This document shows positions 28,450 through 36,993 of a stretch of 64,000 nucleotides of DNA, one piece after another. Numbering within the stretch: the first letter of the stretch is position 1; every line of letters starts with the position of its first letter. The stretch is taken from NCBI RefSeq assembly GCF_016907475.1, contig NZ_JAFBCA010000001.1, forward strand, positions 434,001-498,000, given 5' to 3'. The position numbers were made by a program, and so were the translations under genes. The notes under the pieces were generated by a model. That model ran no database searches. It saw only the letters and a list, made by a program, of their open reading frames with translations, and had not been told where the DNA came from. This DNA is from Nocardioides cavernae. Lineage in GTDB: Bacteria; Actinomycetota; Actinomycetes; Propionibacteriales; Nocardioidaceae.

Positions 28450-30275
28450 CCGACCTCTTCGAACCGATCGACGCCACCGACGCCCGCCTCGCGCTGGGCG
28501 CCACCGGGCTGCTCGGCGCCTTCAACGCCGCGGGAGTGCTGACGAGCGCCGACGTCCACGTCGCGAGCGCCCTCGGCCGGCTGGGCCGCGAGAGCGACGA
28601 GCGGGTGCTGCTCGCGGTCGCCCTCGCCGTGCGCGCGGTGCGCGGCGGGTCGGTCTGCGTCGACCTGGCGACCGTCGCGGACCCGCCCGACCTTCCCTGG
28701 CCCGAGGCCGACGACTGGTCGAGCGCCGTGGCGGCCAGCCCCCTGGTGACGGCGGGCCTGGTCCGCTGGGACAACGACCTGCTCTATCTCGACCGCTACC
28801 ACGAGCAGGAGACCCAGGTCGTCGACGACCTGCTGTCGCGCGCCGCCACCGCTCCCGACCACGACCCCGCGCTGATGCGGGCCTCGCTGGACCGCGTGGT
28901 CACGGCCATGCAGGCGGCGGCCGTCGCCGACGGCCGTCCGCGTCCGTCGTACGACGAGCAGGTCGCGGCGTGCCTCGCCGCGGCCGGCCAGTGGACGACC
29001 GTGCTCACCGGCGGCCCGGGCACCGGCAAGACCACCGCGGTCGCCTCGCTGCTCGTCGGGCTGCTCGACCAGCACCCGGGCGGGCTGCGCATCGCGCTGG
29101 CCGCCCCGACCGGCAAGGCCGCCGCCCGCATTCAGCAGGCGGTGCACCAGGAGGCCGAGGCCTTCGAGGAGGCCGACCGCGTCCGCCTCGCGGGGGTGAC
29201 CGCCTCGACGCTGCACCGGCTGCTGCGACCCGATCCGGGCAACTCCACCCGCTTCCGCCACCACCGCGGCAACCGGCTCCCCCATGACGTGGTCGTCGTG
29301 GACGAGTCGTCGATGGTGTCGCTGACCCAGATGGCCCGCCTGCTCGAGGCGGTGCGCCCCGACGCGCGGCTCGTGCTGGTGGGCGACCCCCACCAGCTGT
29401 CGTCGGTCGAGGCCGGTGCCGTGCTGAGCGACGTGGTCCGCGGCTTCCAGGGCCGCGCCGACTCGCCGGTCGCGGCGCTGCAGTCCACGCACCGCTTCGG
29501 GCCGGAGATCCGCGCGCTCGCCGAGGCGCTTCGCACGGGTGACGCCGACGGCGCCCTGGCGGTCCTCTCGGCAGGTCACGACGAGGTGGAGTGGGTCGAC
29601 GAGGCCGACCCCGCGTCCCGCGTCCGCACGACCGCGCTCGACGCTGCCCTCGGTGTCCGTGACGCGGCCGAGCGGGGCGACGTCACCGGCGCCCTCGCGG
29701 CGCTCGACCGCCACCGCCTGCTCTGCGCGCACCGCGACGGCCCCTACGGCGTACGCCACTGGAACCGTCGCATCGAGCACTGGCTCACCGCCGTCACCGG
29801 CGACCCCCTCCACGAGCGCGCCTACGTCGGCCGGCCGCTGCTGGTGACCGCCAACGACCACCAGCTCGGCGTCTACAACGGCGACAGCGGGGTGATCGTG
29901 CTGACGCCGGCCGGCCCGCGCGCGGTGATCGCGGCCAGCGACGGCCCCCGCGACCTCGCGCCCTCGCGGCTCGGCGACGTCGAGACGATGCACGCGATGA
30001 CCATCCACAAGTCGCAGGGCTCGCAGGCCGACGTCGTCACCGTGCTGCTGCCCGACGAGGACTCCCGGCTGCTGTCGCGCGAGCTCTTCTACACCGCCGT
30101 CACGCGCGCGCGCTCGCAGGTGCGGGTCGTGGGATCGGAGGCGGCGATCCGGGCGGCGATAGGCCGACGTGCGCAGCGCGCGAGCGGGCTCGCCGTACGT
30201 CTCGCGGCGGCCCCACGGTCCGACGCCGTTCCACCGACGCGCGAGCGAAACGCCGACGACACAGATCCCCGCTAG
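28446..30275 (+). CDS. recD: Exodeoxyribonuclease V subunit alpha (RecD)
   Basis: A 609-residue SF1B 5'-3' helicase subunit. Walker A is LTGGPGTGKTTAVASLL near residues 187-203, Walker B is VVVVDESSMVSL, and further motifs are VLVGDPHQLSSVEAGAVL and, near the C-terminus, AMTIHKSQGSQADVV and LFYTAVTRARSQV. The start GTG overlaps the recB stop (GTGA). The C-terminal 30 residues are Ala/Arg-rich without conservation. With RecB and RecC it forms the complete RecBCD enzyme; no other recombination genes are next to it. Confidence 0.95.
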   Translation: MTDLFEPIDATDARLALGATGLLGAFNAAGVLTSADVHVASALGRLGRESDERVLLAVALAVRAVRGGSVCVDLATVADPPDLPWPEADDWSSAVAASPLVTAGLVRWDNDLLYLDRYHEQETQVVDDLLSRAATAPDHDPALMRASLDRVVTAMQAAAVADGRPRPSYDEQVAACLAAAGQWTTVLTGGPGTGKTTAVASLLVGLLDQHPGGLRIALAAPTGKAAARIQQAVHQEAEAFEEADRVRLAGVTASTLHRLLRPDPGNSTRFRHHRGNRLPHDVVVVDESSMVSLTQMARLLEAVRPDARLVLVGDPHQLSSVEAGAVLSDVVRGFQGRADSPVAALQSTHRFGPEIRALAEALRTGDADGALAVLSAGHDEVEWVDEADPASRVRTTALDAALGVRDAAERGDVTGALAALDRHRLLCAHRDGPYGVRHWNRRIEHWLTAVTGDPLHERAYVGRPLLVTANDHQLGVYNGDSGVIVLTPAGPRAVIAASDGPRDLAPSRLGDVETMHAMTIHKSQGSQADVVTVLLPDEDSRLLSRELFYTAVTRARSQVRVVGSEAAIRAAIGRRAQRASGLAVRLAAAPRSDAVPPTRERNADDTDPR

Positions 30276-30284
30276 CCTCCTCGC

Positions 30285-30899
30285 ATGCCCTACCTGATGC
30301 GAGTCGAGCTCCCGGACGTCCCCGGGTCGCTGGGTCGCGTCGCGAGCGCGATCGGTGAGGCCGGGGGCGACATCGACGCGATCGAGATCGTCGAGAAGCG
30401 CGACGGCTTCGCCGTCGACGACGTGCTCCTCGAGATGTCGCCCGGCACCATGCCCGACTCCGTGGTCTCGGCCTGCGGCACGCTCGACGGCGTCAGCGTG
30501 CTCTGGATCAACCGCTACGCCGCCGGGGGCAACCTCTTCCTCGACCTCGAGGTCGTCGAGGCCCTCACCGAGGACCCCGCGTCCGCGCGCGACCGCCTGA
30601 TCGACCTGCTGCCCATCGCCTTCCGAGTCGACTGGGCCGCCCGCGTCACCCCGGGCACCGACGGTGTGGGCGCCAAGGTCGTCCACGCCACCGACGCCGC
30701 CCCGTCGGCGTACGACATCGACCGCGACCGCGTACCCGTGCCGACCCGCCTGCCCGGCGACGAGGTCTACGTCGAGTGCGCCGCACCCTTCGGTGACGAC
30801 CTCGTCCTCCTGGGCCGCCGCGGCGGTCCGGAGTTCCTCGACTCCGAGCTCGCCCGCCTCGAGCACCTCGTCGGGCTCGCGATGACCATCAGCCACTGA
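30285..30899 (+). CDS. ACT domain-containing protein
   Basis: A 204-residue cytoplasmic protein. The N-terminal ~75 residues form an ACT domain (MRVELPDVPGSLGRVASAIGEAGGDIDAIEIVE), a small-ligand, usually amino-acid, binding fold. The remaining ~120 residues contain a GAF-like end (ECAAPFGDDLVLLGRRGGPEFLDSELARLEHLVGLA). No catalytic domain is attached, so it is probably a sensor or regulatory partner. ATG 30285 lacks a Shine-Dalgarno; TAGCCT (30273-30278) ends 6 nt before it, so leaderless expression is likely. That start signal lies between recD and this gene, so it need not depend on the rec promoter. A hairpin follows. Confidence 0.78.
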   Translation: MPYLMRVELPDVPGSLGRVASAIGEAGGDIDAIEIVEKRDGFAVDDVLLEMSPGTMPDSVVSACGTLDGVSVLWINRYAAGGNLFLDLEVVEALTEDPASARDRLIDLLPIAFRVDWAARVTPGTDGVGAKVVHATDAAPSAYDIDRDRVPVPTRLPGDEVYVECAAPFGDDLVLLGRRGGPEFLDSELARLEHLVGLAMTISH

Positions 30900-30900
30900 G

Positions 30901-30938
30901 CGGGCACTTCCTCGCGCTGAGACACGCTGAAGTGCCCG
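30901..30938. terminator. Bidirectional hairpin between converging genes
   Basis: A perfect 10-bp stem (CGGGCACTTC at 30901-30910 with GAAGTGCCCG at 30929-30938) closes an 18-nt loop. It fills the 40-bp gap between the ACT gene and the end of the MFS gene. Confidence 0.65.
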
Positions 30939-30939
30939 G

Positions 30940-32256
30940 TCAGGCGACCGAGCGGATGCGGGTCACGAAGACCGAGCCGAGGACGCAGAGCACGAAGCCG
31001 ACGAGGTAGACCACGCCGTAGCCGAGCGACCAGCCGTCGCCGTGGGTGGCGACGGAGCCGCCGAGCTCGCGTACGACGACCAGGATGAGGCCGGCGATGG
31101 CGGGGGCGAGCACCTGCGGCAGCGCGGAGGCGATGTTGATGATGCCGAGGTCCTTGGCCCGGTCGCCGGCGCCGGGGAGCACCTGGGTGATGAGCGCGAA
31201 GTCGACGGCCTGGTAGACGCCGAACCCGGCGCCCAGCACGACGGCCGCCAGCAGCGCACCCGGCCAGTCCTGCCACAGGCCGAGCACGAGCGAGCTGGCC
31301 CCGATGAGCACCCCGGACCAGATGACGAAGATCTTGCGCCGCCCCACGCGGTCGCTCCAGTGACCGACGACGACGGTGGTGGCGACCGTGCACACACCGT
31401 AGATCAGGACGAGCGTGCCGAGCTTCGCAGTGGCGTCGTCGTCGCCGAACCCGAGGCCGTCGGTGAGGAAGTAGTAGAGGTAGTTGAGCGCGATCCAGTT
31501 GCCGAGGTTGACCAGCAGGCGCGTCAGCCATGCCCACGCGAAGTCGGGGTGCTCGCGCGGCGAGACCCAGAACGAGCGGACCAGCCGCTTCCAGTCCATC
31601 GGCTCGAGCGGGTGGTCGGCCGGCAGCGCGAGGTCGCGGGAGCCGACGAGGTAGGGCACAGACAGCACCAGCATCACGACCGCGGTCACCAGGTAGCCCT
31701 GGGCGATCGAGCCGGTGACCTCCGCGATCTTGATGCCGACCAGCACGCCGACGGTGCCGGCGATGGCGACGAGGCCGCCGATCAGCCCCCGGCGCTCGAC
31801 GGGCACCTGGTCGGGCACGGCCGCGACCCCGCCGGCCCACGCAGCGTTGAGCGCGAGCTGCACGAGGCTCCAGGCGATGATCATCGACGCGGCGCTGTCG
31901 GCGACGGACAGCAGCAGCAGTGACGCGGCGCCGAGGACCACCCCGCCGAGCACCCACGGCACCCGTCGTCCCAGGCGCGAGCGCGTACGGTCGCTGAAGG
32001 CGCCCCACACCGGGTTGGCGAACATCGACACCGCGGCGCCGCTGAACAGCACGACCGCGAGCAGCGCCTCCTTGCTCATCCCGCCGGGCTCGGCGGCGGC
32101 GACCCGGTCCGCCTGCTGGGCGAGCAGGACCTGGATCGGTCCGAACCACCCGGCCATCACGCCGAGGTTGAGCAGCACCAGTGCGCCGACCCAGCGCGCC
32201 GGCGGGTTCTCGACGGGCTCGTCGAAGGCCGAACGGGTCGGCAGCGTGGTCGTCAC
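30940..32256 (-). CDS. MFS transporter (SLC45/GPH-like)
   Basis: A 438-residue integral membrane carrier with about 12 hydrophobic segments. Early features are VLLNLGVMAGWFGPIQVLLAQQ and WGAFSDRTRSRLGRRVPWVLGG; the D-RTR-S-GRR-P motif is characteristic of the sugar-transporter-like branch (SLC45/GPH) of the superfamily. The second half repeats the pattern with VVVGHWSDRVGRRKIFVIW. The substrate is unknown; sugars are the family norm. I start it at GTG 32256 because CACAAT ends 6 nt upstream on the minus strand, a leaderless arrangement also seen at 63345-63357. No regulator or enzyme is adjacent to indicate its cargo. Confidence 0.83.
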   Translation of the reverse strand: MTTTLPTRSAFDEPVENPPARWVGALVLLNLGVMAGWFGPIQVLLAQQADRVAAAEPGGMSKEALLAVVLFSGAAVSMFANPVWGAFSDRTRSRLGRRVPWVLGGVVLGAASLLLLSVADSAASMIIAWSLVQLALNAAWAGGVAAVPDQVPVERRGLIGGLVAIAGTVGVLVGIKIAEVTGSIAQGYLVTAVVMLVLSVPYLVGSRDLALPADHPLEPMDWKRLVRSFWVSPREHPDFAWAWLTRLLVNLGNWIALNYLYYFLTDGLGFGDDDATAKLGTLVLIYGVCTVATTVVVGHWSDRVGRRKIFVIWSGVLIGASSLVLGLWQDWPGALLAAVVLGAGFGVYQAVDFALITQVLPGAGDRAKDLGIINIASALPQVLAPAIAGLILVVVRELGGSVATHGDGWSLGYGVVYLVGFVLCVLGSVFVTRIRSVA

Positions 32257-32353
32257 GGCGTCATTGTGGGGCCAACCGGGCCCGCGTGACAGCAAAGGTT
32301 CGGACCGGTGCATGGAGCTCGGGGGCGACCCGGCCCGCAAGGGCCGAGCCGGG

Positions 32354-32794
32354 TCAGGCGCGTTCGAGGAGGAAGAGCGGGATCTCCCGGTCGGTCTTCT
32401 CCTGGTAGGAGGCGTACGTCGGCCACGTGGCGACGGCGTGCTCCCACCAGTCGGCGCGCTCGTCGCCGTCCAGGATCCGGGCCTTGTAGAGGTGCGGCTC
32501 CGCGCCGTCCTGCACCTCGACCTCGGGGTGGGCGACGAAGTTGTAGTACCACTCCGGGTTGTCCGGCGCGCCGCCCTTGGACGCAACCGCGAGGTAGGCG
32601 CCGTCTCGCTCGACGCGCATCACCGGGTTCTTGCGGAGGTTGCCCGACTTCGCACCGACGGACGTGACGACGACGATCGGGTACTTCGTGCCCGGCAGCG
32701 TGTTGGCCTTCTCGCCGCCGCTGCCCTCGTACTGCTCCACCTGCTTGCGTACCCACTCGGCCTTGCTCGGGACATAGGTTCCAGTCAGTGCCAT
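32354..32794 (-). CDS. Deazaflavin (F420)-dependent nitroreductase-family protein
   Basis: A 146-residue split-beta-barrel protein of the Ddn family, found almost only in F420-producing actinobacteria and relatives. Conserved blocks are LTGTYVPSKAEWVRKQVEQYE near the N-terminus, PIVVVTSVGAKSGNLRKNPVMRVE (the F420 phosphate-binding region), YLAVASKGGAPDNPEWYYNFVAHPEVEVQ, and YASYQEKTDREIPLFLLE at the end. Ddn homologues use reduced F420 to reduce quinones or nitro compounds. The ATG at 32794 gives the normal family length; an upstream in-frame start would add an unrelated basic stretch. It is divergent from menB, which makes a menaquinone precursor, so a link to quinone reduction is plausible but inferred. 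Confidence 0.86.
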   Translation of the reverse strand: MALTGTYVPSKAEWVRKQVEQYEGSGGEKANTLPGTKYPIVVVTSVGAKSGNLRKNPVMRVERDGAYLAVASKGGAPDNPEWYYNFVAHPEVEVQDGAEPHLYKARILDGDERADWWEHAVATWPTYASYQEKTDREIPLFLLERA

Positions 32795-32855
32795 GCCTGC
32801 CACAACACCACGGCCGGCAGTCCTCTTCCACACCCGCACGGATAGCCTCCGGACC

Positions 32856-33800
32856 ATGAGTGCGATCGAGGGCGTCAGCGAGATCTTCGACCCCGAGGCC
32901 TGGGACGTGGTGCCCGGCTTCGACGACCTCTCCGACCTGACCTACCACCGCGCCCGCGAGCACGGAACGGTCCGGATCGCCTTCGACCGGCCCGATGTGC
33001 TCAACGCGTTCCGCCCCCACACGGTCGACGAGCTGCTGCGCACGCTCGAGCACGCGCGTACGGCGGCCGACGTCGGCTGCGTGATCCTCACCGGCAACGG
33101 CCCGAGCGCCAAGAACGGCAAGTGGGCCTTCTGCACGGGCGGCGACCAGCGGATCCGCGGCAGGGCCGGCTACCAGTACGAGGACACGTCGGCCGGCGCC
33201 GCCGACACCGGGGCCGAGGAGCCGAGCCCCATCGACAAGGCGAGGCTCGCCCGCCTCCACATCCTCGAGTGCCAGCGGCTGATCCGCTTCATGCCCAAGA
33301 TCGTCATCTGCGTCGTCCCCGGCTGGGCGGCCGGCGGCGGGCACAGCCTGCACGTCATCGCGGACCTCACCCTCGCCAGCCGCGAGCACGCCCGCTTCAA
33401 GCAGACCGACGCCGACGTCGGCTCCTTCGACGGCGGCTACGGCTCGGCGTACCTCGCCCGCCAGGTCGGGCAGAAGTTCGCCCGCGAGATCTTCTTCCTC
33501 GCCGACGAGTACGACGCCGAGGAGATGCACCGGATGGGCGCGGTCAACCGCGTCGTCGAGCACGCCGACCTCGAGAAGGTCGCCCTCGACTGGGGCCGGA
33601 AGATCAACGGCAAGTCGCCGACCGCCCAGCGGATGCTGAAGTACTCCTTCAACCTGCTCGACGACGGCCTGGTCGGCCAACAGCTCTTCGCCGGCGAGAC
33701 CACCCGCCTGGCCTACATGACCGACGAGGCGCAGGAGGGGCGCGACCAGTTCCTCGAGAAGCGCGAGCCCGACTGGTCGCCCTACCCCTGGTACTACTGA
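32856..33800 (+). CDS. menB: 1,4-dihydroxy-2-naphthoyl-CoA synthase
   Basis: A 314-residue crotonase-fold enzyme that closes the ring of o-succinylbenzoyl-CoA in menaquinone biosynthesis. It matches M. tuberculosis MenB over long blocks, as I recall that sequence: FCTGGDQRIRGRAGYQY, RLHILECQRLIRFMPKIVIC, PGWAAGGGHSLHVIADLTLA, FKQTDADVGSFDGGYGSAYL, ARQVGQKFAREIFFL and PDWSPYPWYY. The GGDQR oxyanion/bicarbonate region and the conserved Asp of DADVGSFDGGYGS are intact. The start is ATG 32856, 7 nt after TAGCCT (32843-32848), without a Shine-Dalgarno. No other men gene is in the window. A nested hairpin follows. Confidence 0.96.
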   Translation: MSAIEGVSEIFDPEAWDVVPGFDDLSDLTYHRAREHGTVRIAFDRPDVLNAFRPHTVDELLRTLEHARTAADVGCVILTGNGPSAKNGKWAFCTGGDQRIRGRAGYQYEDTSAGAADTGAEEPSPIDKARLARLHILECQRLIRFMPKIVICVVPGWAAGGGHSLHVIADLTLASREHARFKQTDADVGSFDGGYGSAYLARQVGQKFAREIFFLADEYDAEEMHRMGAVNRVVEHADLEKVALDWGRKINGKSPTAQRMLKYSFNLLDDGLVGQQLFAGETTRLAYMTDEAQEGRDQFLEKREPDWSPYPWYY

Positions 33801-33807
33801 GCCGACA

Positions 33808-33862
33808 CCTGAGGACGCGGCGTACGGGATCCGGCTCCGGATCCGTCCACCACGTCCTCAGG
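33808..33862. terminator. Nested hairpin terminator
   Basis: The outer 10-bp stem is CCTGAGGACG (33808-33817) with CGTCCTCAGG (33853-33862). Inside it a second 8-bp stem, GGATCCGG (33827-33834) with CCGGATCC (33837-33844), forms a tight hairpin. The element lies between menB and the converging ATP-grasp gene. Confidence 0.6.
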
Positions 33863-33877
33863 CACGTGCTGGAGGGG

Positions 33878-34918
33878 TCAGCTGGTCGCGAGGGTGTGGT
33901 TGTCGATCTCCGGGTAGTGCCTGCGGATGTTCACCTTGCGCTCGAGCTCGGCGATGATCGCGGGCGCGAAGTTGACCTCGTAGAGGCTGTGGGCGCTGCC
34001 GAGGCCGCCGGGGCTGAAGACGTTGATCTCCATCAGCTTGTCGCCGACGATGTCGAGGCCCACGAGGAACATCCCGTCGGCGACCAGCTTGGGCCGGACG
34101 ACCTCGACCATCTGCAGCATCTCGTCGGTGATCTTGACCTTCTCGGCCTTGCCCCCGGCGGACATGTTGCTGCGGATGTCCTTCGTGGACGGCGTACGCC
34201 GGAAGGCGGCGTACTCGCCGTCGACGACCAGCGGCTGGCCGTTCATCACGAACATCCGGACGTCGCCCTTGGCCGCCTCGGGGAGGTACTCCTGCGCCAC
34301 CACGTAGCCGTCGCGCGAGATCGCCTCGATGATCTGCTTGAGGTTCGGCGCCTCCTTGCGGTCGACCAGGAAGACGCCCGCGCCGCCCGAGCCCTGGAGC
34401 GGCTTGAGGACCGCCTTGCCGCCGAGGTCCTTGATGAACTCCTCGATGCTGTCCTCGTCGCGCGAGATGAGCGTGCGCGGGCGGACGATCTCGGGGAAGT
34501 GCTGGAAGTAGGCCTTCGACAGCGCGTTGGCGAGGCTGGTCGGGTCGTTGACCACCAGCACACCGCTGGAGGCGATCAGCTGGCCGAAGGCGACGCCGGC
34601 GTTGTTGCGCCACGGGTCGGTCTCGGCGTCGTCGGCGGGGTCGTTGCGCAGCATCACCACGTCGAACTCGTCCAGGCCGATGGCCTGCTCGACGTCGGGC
34701 TTCTGGACGTCGGCCATGTGCCGCTCGAGGGAGCGGTAGGTCTTGGCGTGGCCGGCGCGGGCCTTGGTGCTCAACGAGCCGTCGGGCTCGTAGGCGAAGT
34801 CGCCGATGCCCATGTACCAGGCCTCGTGCCCCATCTCCTTCGCGGCCAGGGCGAGGCGGTTGGTGGTGTACTCCGCCTTCTCCGTCTCGATGTCGTTGAC
34901 GACGAATCCGATCTTCAT
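33878..34918 (-). CDS. Glutathione-synthase-like ATP-grasp ligase
   Basis: A 346-residue cytoplasmic ATP-grasp enzyme of the GshB/RimK type, which joins a carboxylate (as acyl-phosphate) to an amine. An N-terminal pre-ATP domain starts MKIGFVVNDIETEKAEYTTN. The ATP-grasp core has Lys172 and the glycine-rich loop KPLQGSGGAGVFLV (172-185), GDVRMFVM (218-225), GLDIVGDKLMEINV (287-300; Asp289, Glu297 and Asn299 bind Mg-ATP). It lacks the gamma-glutamylcysteine partner GshA, so true glutathione synthesis is doubtful; actinobacteria usually make mycothiol. It is the last of three coupled genes, and its ATG overlaps the stop of the DUF1704 peptidase. A peptide or amino-acid ligase role is the best inference. 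Confidence 0.83.
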   Translation of the reverse strand: MKIGFVVNDIETEKAEYTTNRLALAAKEMGHEAWYMGIGDFAYEPDGSLSTKARAGHAKTYRSLERHMADVQKPDVEQAIGLDEFDVVMLRNDPADDAETDPWRNNAGVAFGQLIASSGVLVVNDPTSLANALSKAYFQHFPEIVRPRTLISRDEDSIEEFIKDLGGKAVLKPLQGSGGAGVFLVDRKEAPNLKQIIEAISRDGYVVAQEYLPEAAKGDVRMFVMNGQPLVVDGEYAAFRRTPSTKDIRSNMSAGGKAEKVKITDEMLQMVEVVRPKLVADGMFLVGLDIVGDKLMEINVFSPGGLGSAHSLYEVNFAPAIIAELERKVNIRRHYPEIDNHTLATS

Positions 34919-36102
34919 GCGTGTCCCTCCAAGAGTGTGCTGAGGTCTTCGGTGCCGGCCGCGCGGGCGAGGTTGTCGTGCGCGGACGGGTCGTGCAGGT
35001 ATCGGGGCAGGACGCGGGGCGGTCGCAGCAGGCCTCGGGACTCGAGGTCACCGATGAGCGGCAGGTCGCGCAGGGAGAACTTGCCGAGCCACAGCTGGTC
35101 GAGCGGGCCGCCCGCGCCGAGGTGCTCGAGCAGCTCGACGAGCCCGCGCAGGTAGATCGCGTCCTTGGTCATCCCGCCGGACCGGTAGACCCGCATCACG
35201 GTGGTCCACGCGCTGCCGCTCGGGAAGTCGTCGGCGACCAGCGCCTCGTGGGCCTCGGCGAACGTCGCCCCCGCGACGAGGCGGTGGACGGTGACGACCC
35301 GGCTGGCGAGCTGGCGGAGGCGGAAGGCGGTCAGCCCGCCGCACGCGATCTCGGCGAGGACGGCAAGGCCCTCCTGCGTCTCGTCGTAGCCCGCGAGCCC
35401 GACGCCGAGGACCTTGATCGGCTGGTGGCTGCCGTTGGCCTGGGTGACGAGGTGCGTGCCCACCTCGTGGTGGAGCAGCGCCTGGGCGCGCGCCTGCTGG
35501 ACCTTGGTCTCGGGGCCGATCAGCAGCACGTCGCCCGAGACCATGACGCCGTTGACGTCCGGGCGGATCTCAGCGTGCATGTCGAGGTCGGGGTCCTCGT
35601 CGTGGTAGCGCGCGATCTCGGCCTCGGCCAGCTCGAGGAACGCCTCGGCGTCGAGCGGCTCGTCGGTCGGCTCGGTGCGGGTGATGCCGGACAGCAGCGC
35701 CTCGGCCTGCTTGCGCAGCGCCGGCGACACCCCGCCGTACAGCTCCACGCTCAGCGGCAGGAAGTCCTCGGTGCCACGCGCCTCCAGCATGTCGAGCTGG
35801 AGCTCCATCTCGCGGTGCTTGGCGCGCAGCAGCTGCCCGAGGACGGGGTCCTCGACGGTCGTGAGGTCGATGTCGTCGAGCTCGGCGCGTACGACGGCGG
35901 GGTCCGTCTCGAGCGCGCGGTAGGTGAACGGCGGATCGGGCTCGCGACCCTCCAGGAAGTCGTCGCGCAGGTCGTCGGCGTCGACCGGCGTGATGTCGAG
36001 CAGGAAGCGGAAGCTCTGGGCGAGCAGGGACAGACGGTGGTCCACGGCCAGGTCGGTGGCGCTGAGCTCCACACCCGGCTCCACTGGGCCGCCGTCGGTC
36101 AC
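34915..36102 (-). CDS. DUF1704/MATCAP-like metallopeptidase (QEGLA family)
   Basis: A 395-residue protein of the family named for its QEGLA motif. The zinc site is readable: H212-E213-V-G-T-H217 in LLHHEVGTHLVTQ and Glu244 in DETQEGLAVLAE, a HExxxH-E arrangement. The same family includes the animal MATCAP (KIAA0895) tubulin tyrosine carboxypeptidases, which remove a C-terminal residue. Bacterial members have no established substrate, and the database name about flavohemoglobin expression is historical. The start GTG overlaps the stop of the amidohydrolase gene (GTGA at 36099-36102), and the stop overlaps the ATP-grasp start (ATGA). It is likely cytoplasmic, as no signal peptide is visible. 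Confidence 0.85.
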   Translation of the reverse strand: MTDGGPVEPGVELSATDLAVDHRLSLLAQSFRFLLDITPVDADDLRDDFLEGREPDPPFTYRALETDPAVVRAELDDIDLTTVEDPVLGQLLRAKHREMELQLDMLEARGTEDFLPLSVELYGGVSPALRKQAEALLSGITRTEPTDEPLDAEAFLELAEAEIARYHDEDPDLDMHAEIRPDVNGVMVSGDVLLIGPETKVQQARAQALLHHEVGTHLVTQANGSHQPIKVLGVGLAGYDETQEGLAVLAEIACGGLTAFRLRQLASRVVTVHRLVAGATFAEAHEALVADDFPSGSAWTTVMRVYRSGGMTKDAIYLRGLVELLEHLGAGGPLDQLWLGKFSLRDLPLIGDLESRGLLRPPRVLPRYLHDPSAHDNLARAAGTEDLSTLLEGHA

Positions 36103-36902
36103 CGCAGCTTCTCGAGCTCGATGTGCAGGCCGGGCAGTGCCGCGGCGAGGCCCTGCTGCGCGGAGCGGAGGCGGTCGTTGTGCAGCTTGCCGGTCCACTC
36201 GTCCATGAAGGTCTTCTTGAACTCGAGAGCCAGCACGCAGCCCACCCGCGGGTAGCGGTCGTGGACCCACCAGGCGAGGTTGCGGCCCTCGAAGGCGACG
36301 TTCTCCCGCGCGTCGATCGGGCCGCAGCCCAGCGAGGCGTCGCGCAGGTCACCCATGAACCGCTCCACGAGCGGGCCGAAGACGTCGTCCTCCACGGTGC
36401 CGGTGCCGACGTTGACCTCGGGGTTCTCCGAGGCCGGGGCCGGCGGCTCGTCGGCGCCGTCGCGCCGGTGGTTGTAGGAGTGCACGTCGAGCAGCACGAA
36501 GGGGCCGCGCTCGGCCAAGGCGTCGAGCCGCGGTGCGAGGGCGTCGTAGAAGGCGTCGTACGTCGCCAGGCTGCCCTCGAAGAGCTCGTCGGACAGCTCG
36601 CCGTCGCGCCACACCTCGAGCCCCCAGCAGTCGTCGGGCTTGCGGTAGACCGCCTCGCGGCGGGGCCGGTTGAGGTCGGCCTCGAAGCGGGAGCGCGACG
36701 TGATGACGTGGTCGGGGACCACAGCAGCGAGCCGGTCGGTGAACGGGTCCTCCTCGCGGAAGCGTTCCGCCCGGTCGAGCACCATCGCCTCGGCGATCTC
36801 GGGCCGCAGGTCGTGCCCCGCGTGCACTGAGGTCGCCACGACGGGCCCGTCCCATTCACCGACGAACGCAACAGCGTCCGACGTCCCTCCCACGTCAGTC
36901 AT
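36099..36902 (-). CDS. N-formylglutamate amidohydrolase-family protein
   Basis: A 267-residue zinc amidohydrolase-like protein. The family motifs are present: SVHAGHDLRPE (residues 26-36), the diagnostic FEADLNRPR (73-81) and LLDVHSYNH (137-145), with EFKK near the C-terminus. Classic members (HutG type) split N-formylglutamate to formate and glutamate in histidine breakdown, but no hut gene is nearby. Here it is the first gene of a coupled trio with a peptidase and an ATP-grasp ligase, which suggests a different N-acyl-amino-acid or peptide substrate. ATG 36902 gives the normal family length. The divergent sirtuin gene starts 91 bp away. Confidence 0.82.
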   Translation of the reverse strand: MTDVGGTSDAVAFVGEWDGPVVATSVHAGHDLRPEIAEAMVLDRAERFREEDPFTDRLAAVVPDHVITSRSRFEADLNRPRREAVYRKPDDCWGLEVWRDGELSDELFEGSLATYDAFYDALAPRLDALAERGPFVLLDVHSYNHRRDGADEPPAPASENPEVNVGTGTVEDDVFGPLVERFMGDLRDASLGCGPIDARENVAFEGRNLAWWVHDRYPRVGCVLALEFKKTFMDEWTGKLHNDRLRSAQQGLAAALPGLHIELEKLR

Positions 36903-36993
36903 GGCGGCCTGTCTACCCGAGTGGGCACGCCACCTCCACCTGACGCGCACCCCTATGGGTGGTCGGCTGGCCGGACTGGGGTAGGACTGGAGC

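Noticed and set aside
21696..30896. Very long open frames on the minus strand opposite recC, recB and recD (1163, 1143 and 858 codons)
   Set aside because: They lie fully antisense to recognised genes. Their translations are Val/Gly/Arg-rich and low in complexity with no domain motifs, the usual result of high third-position GC.
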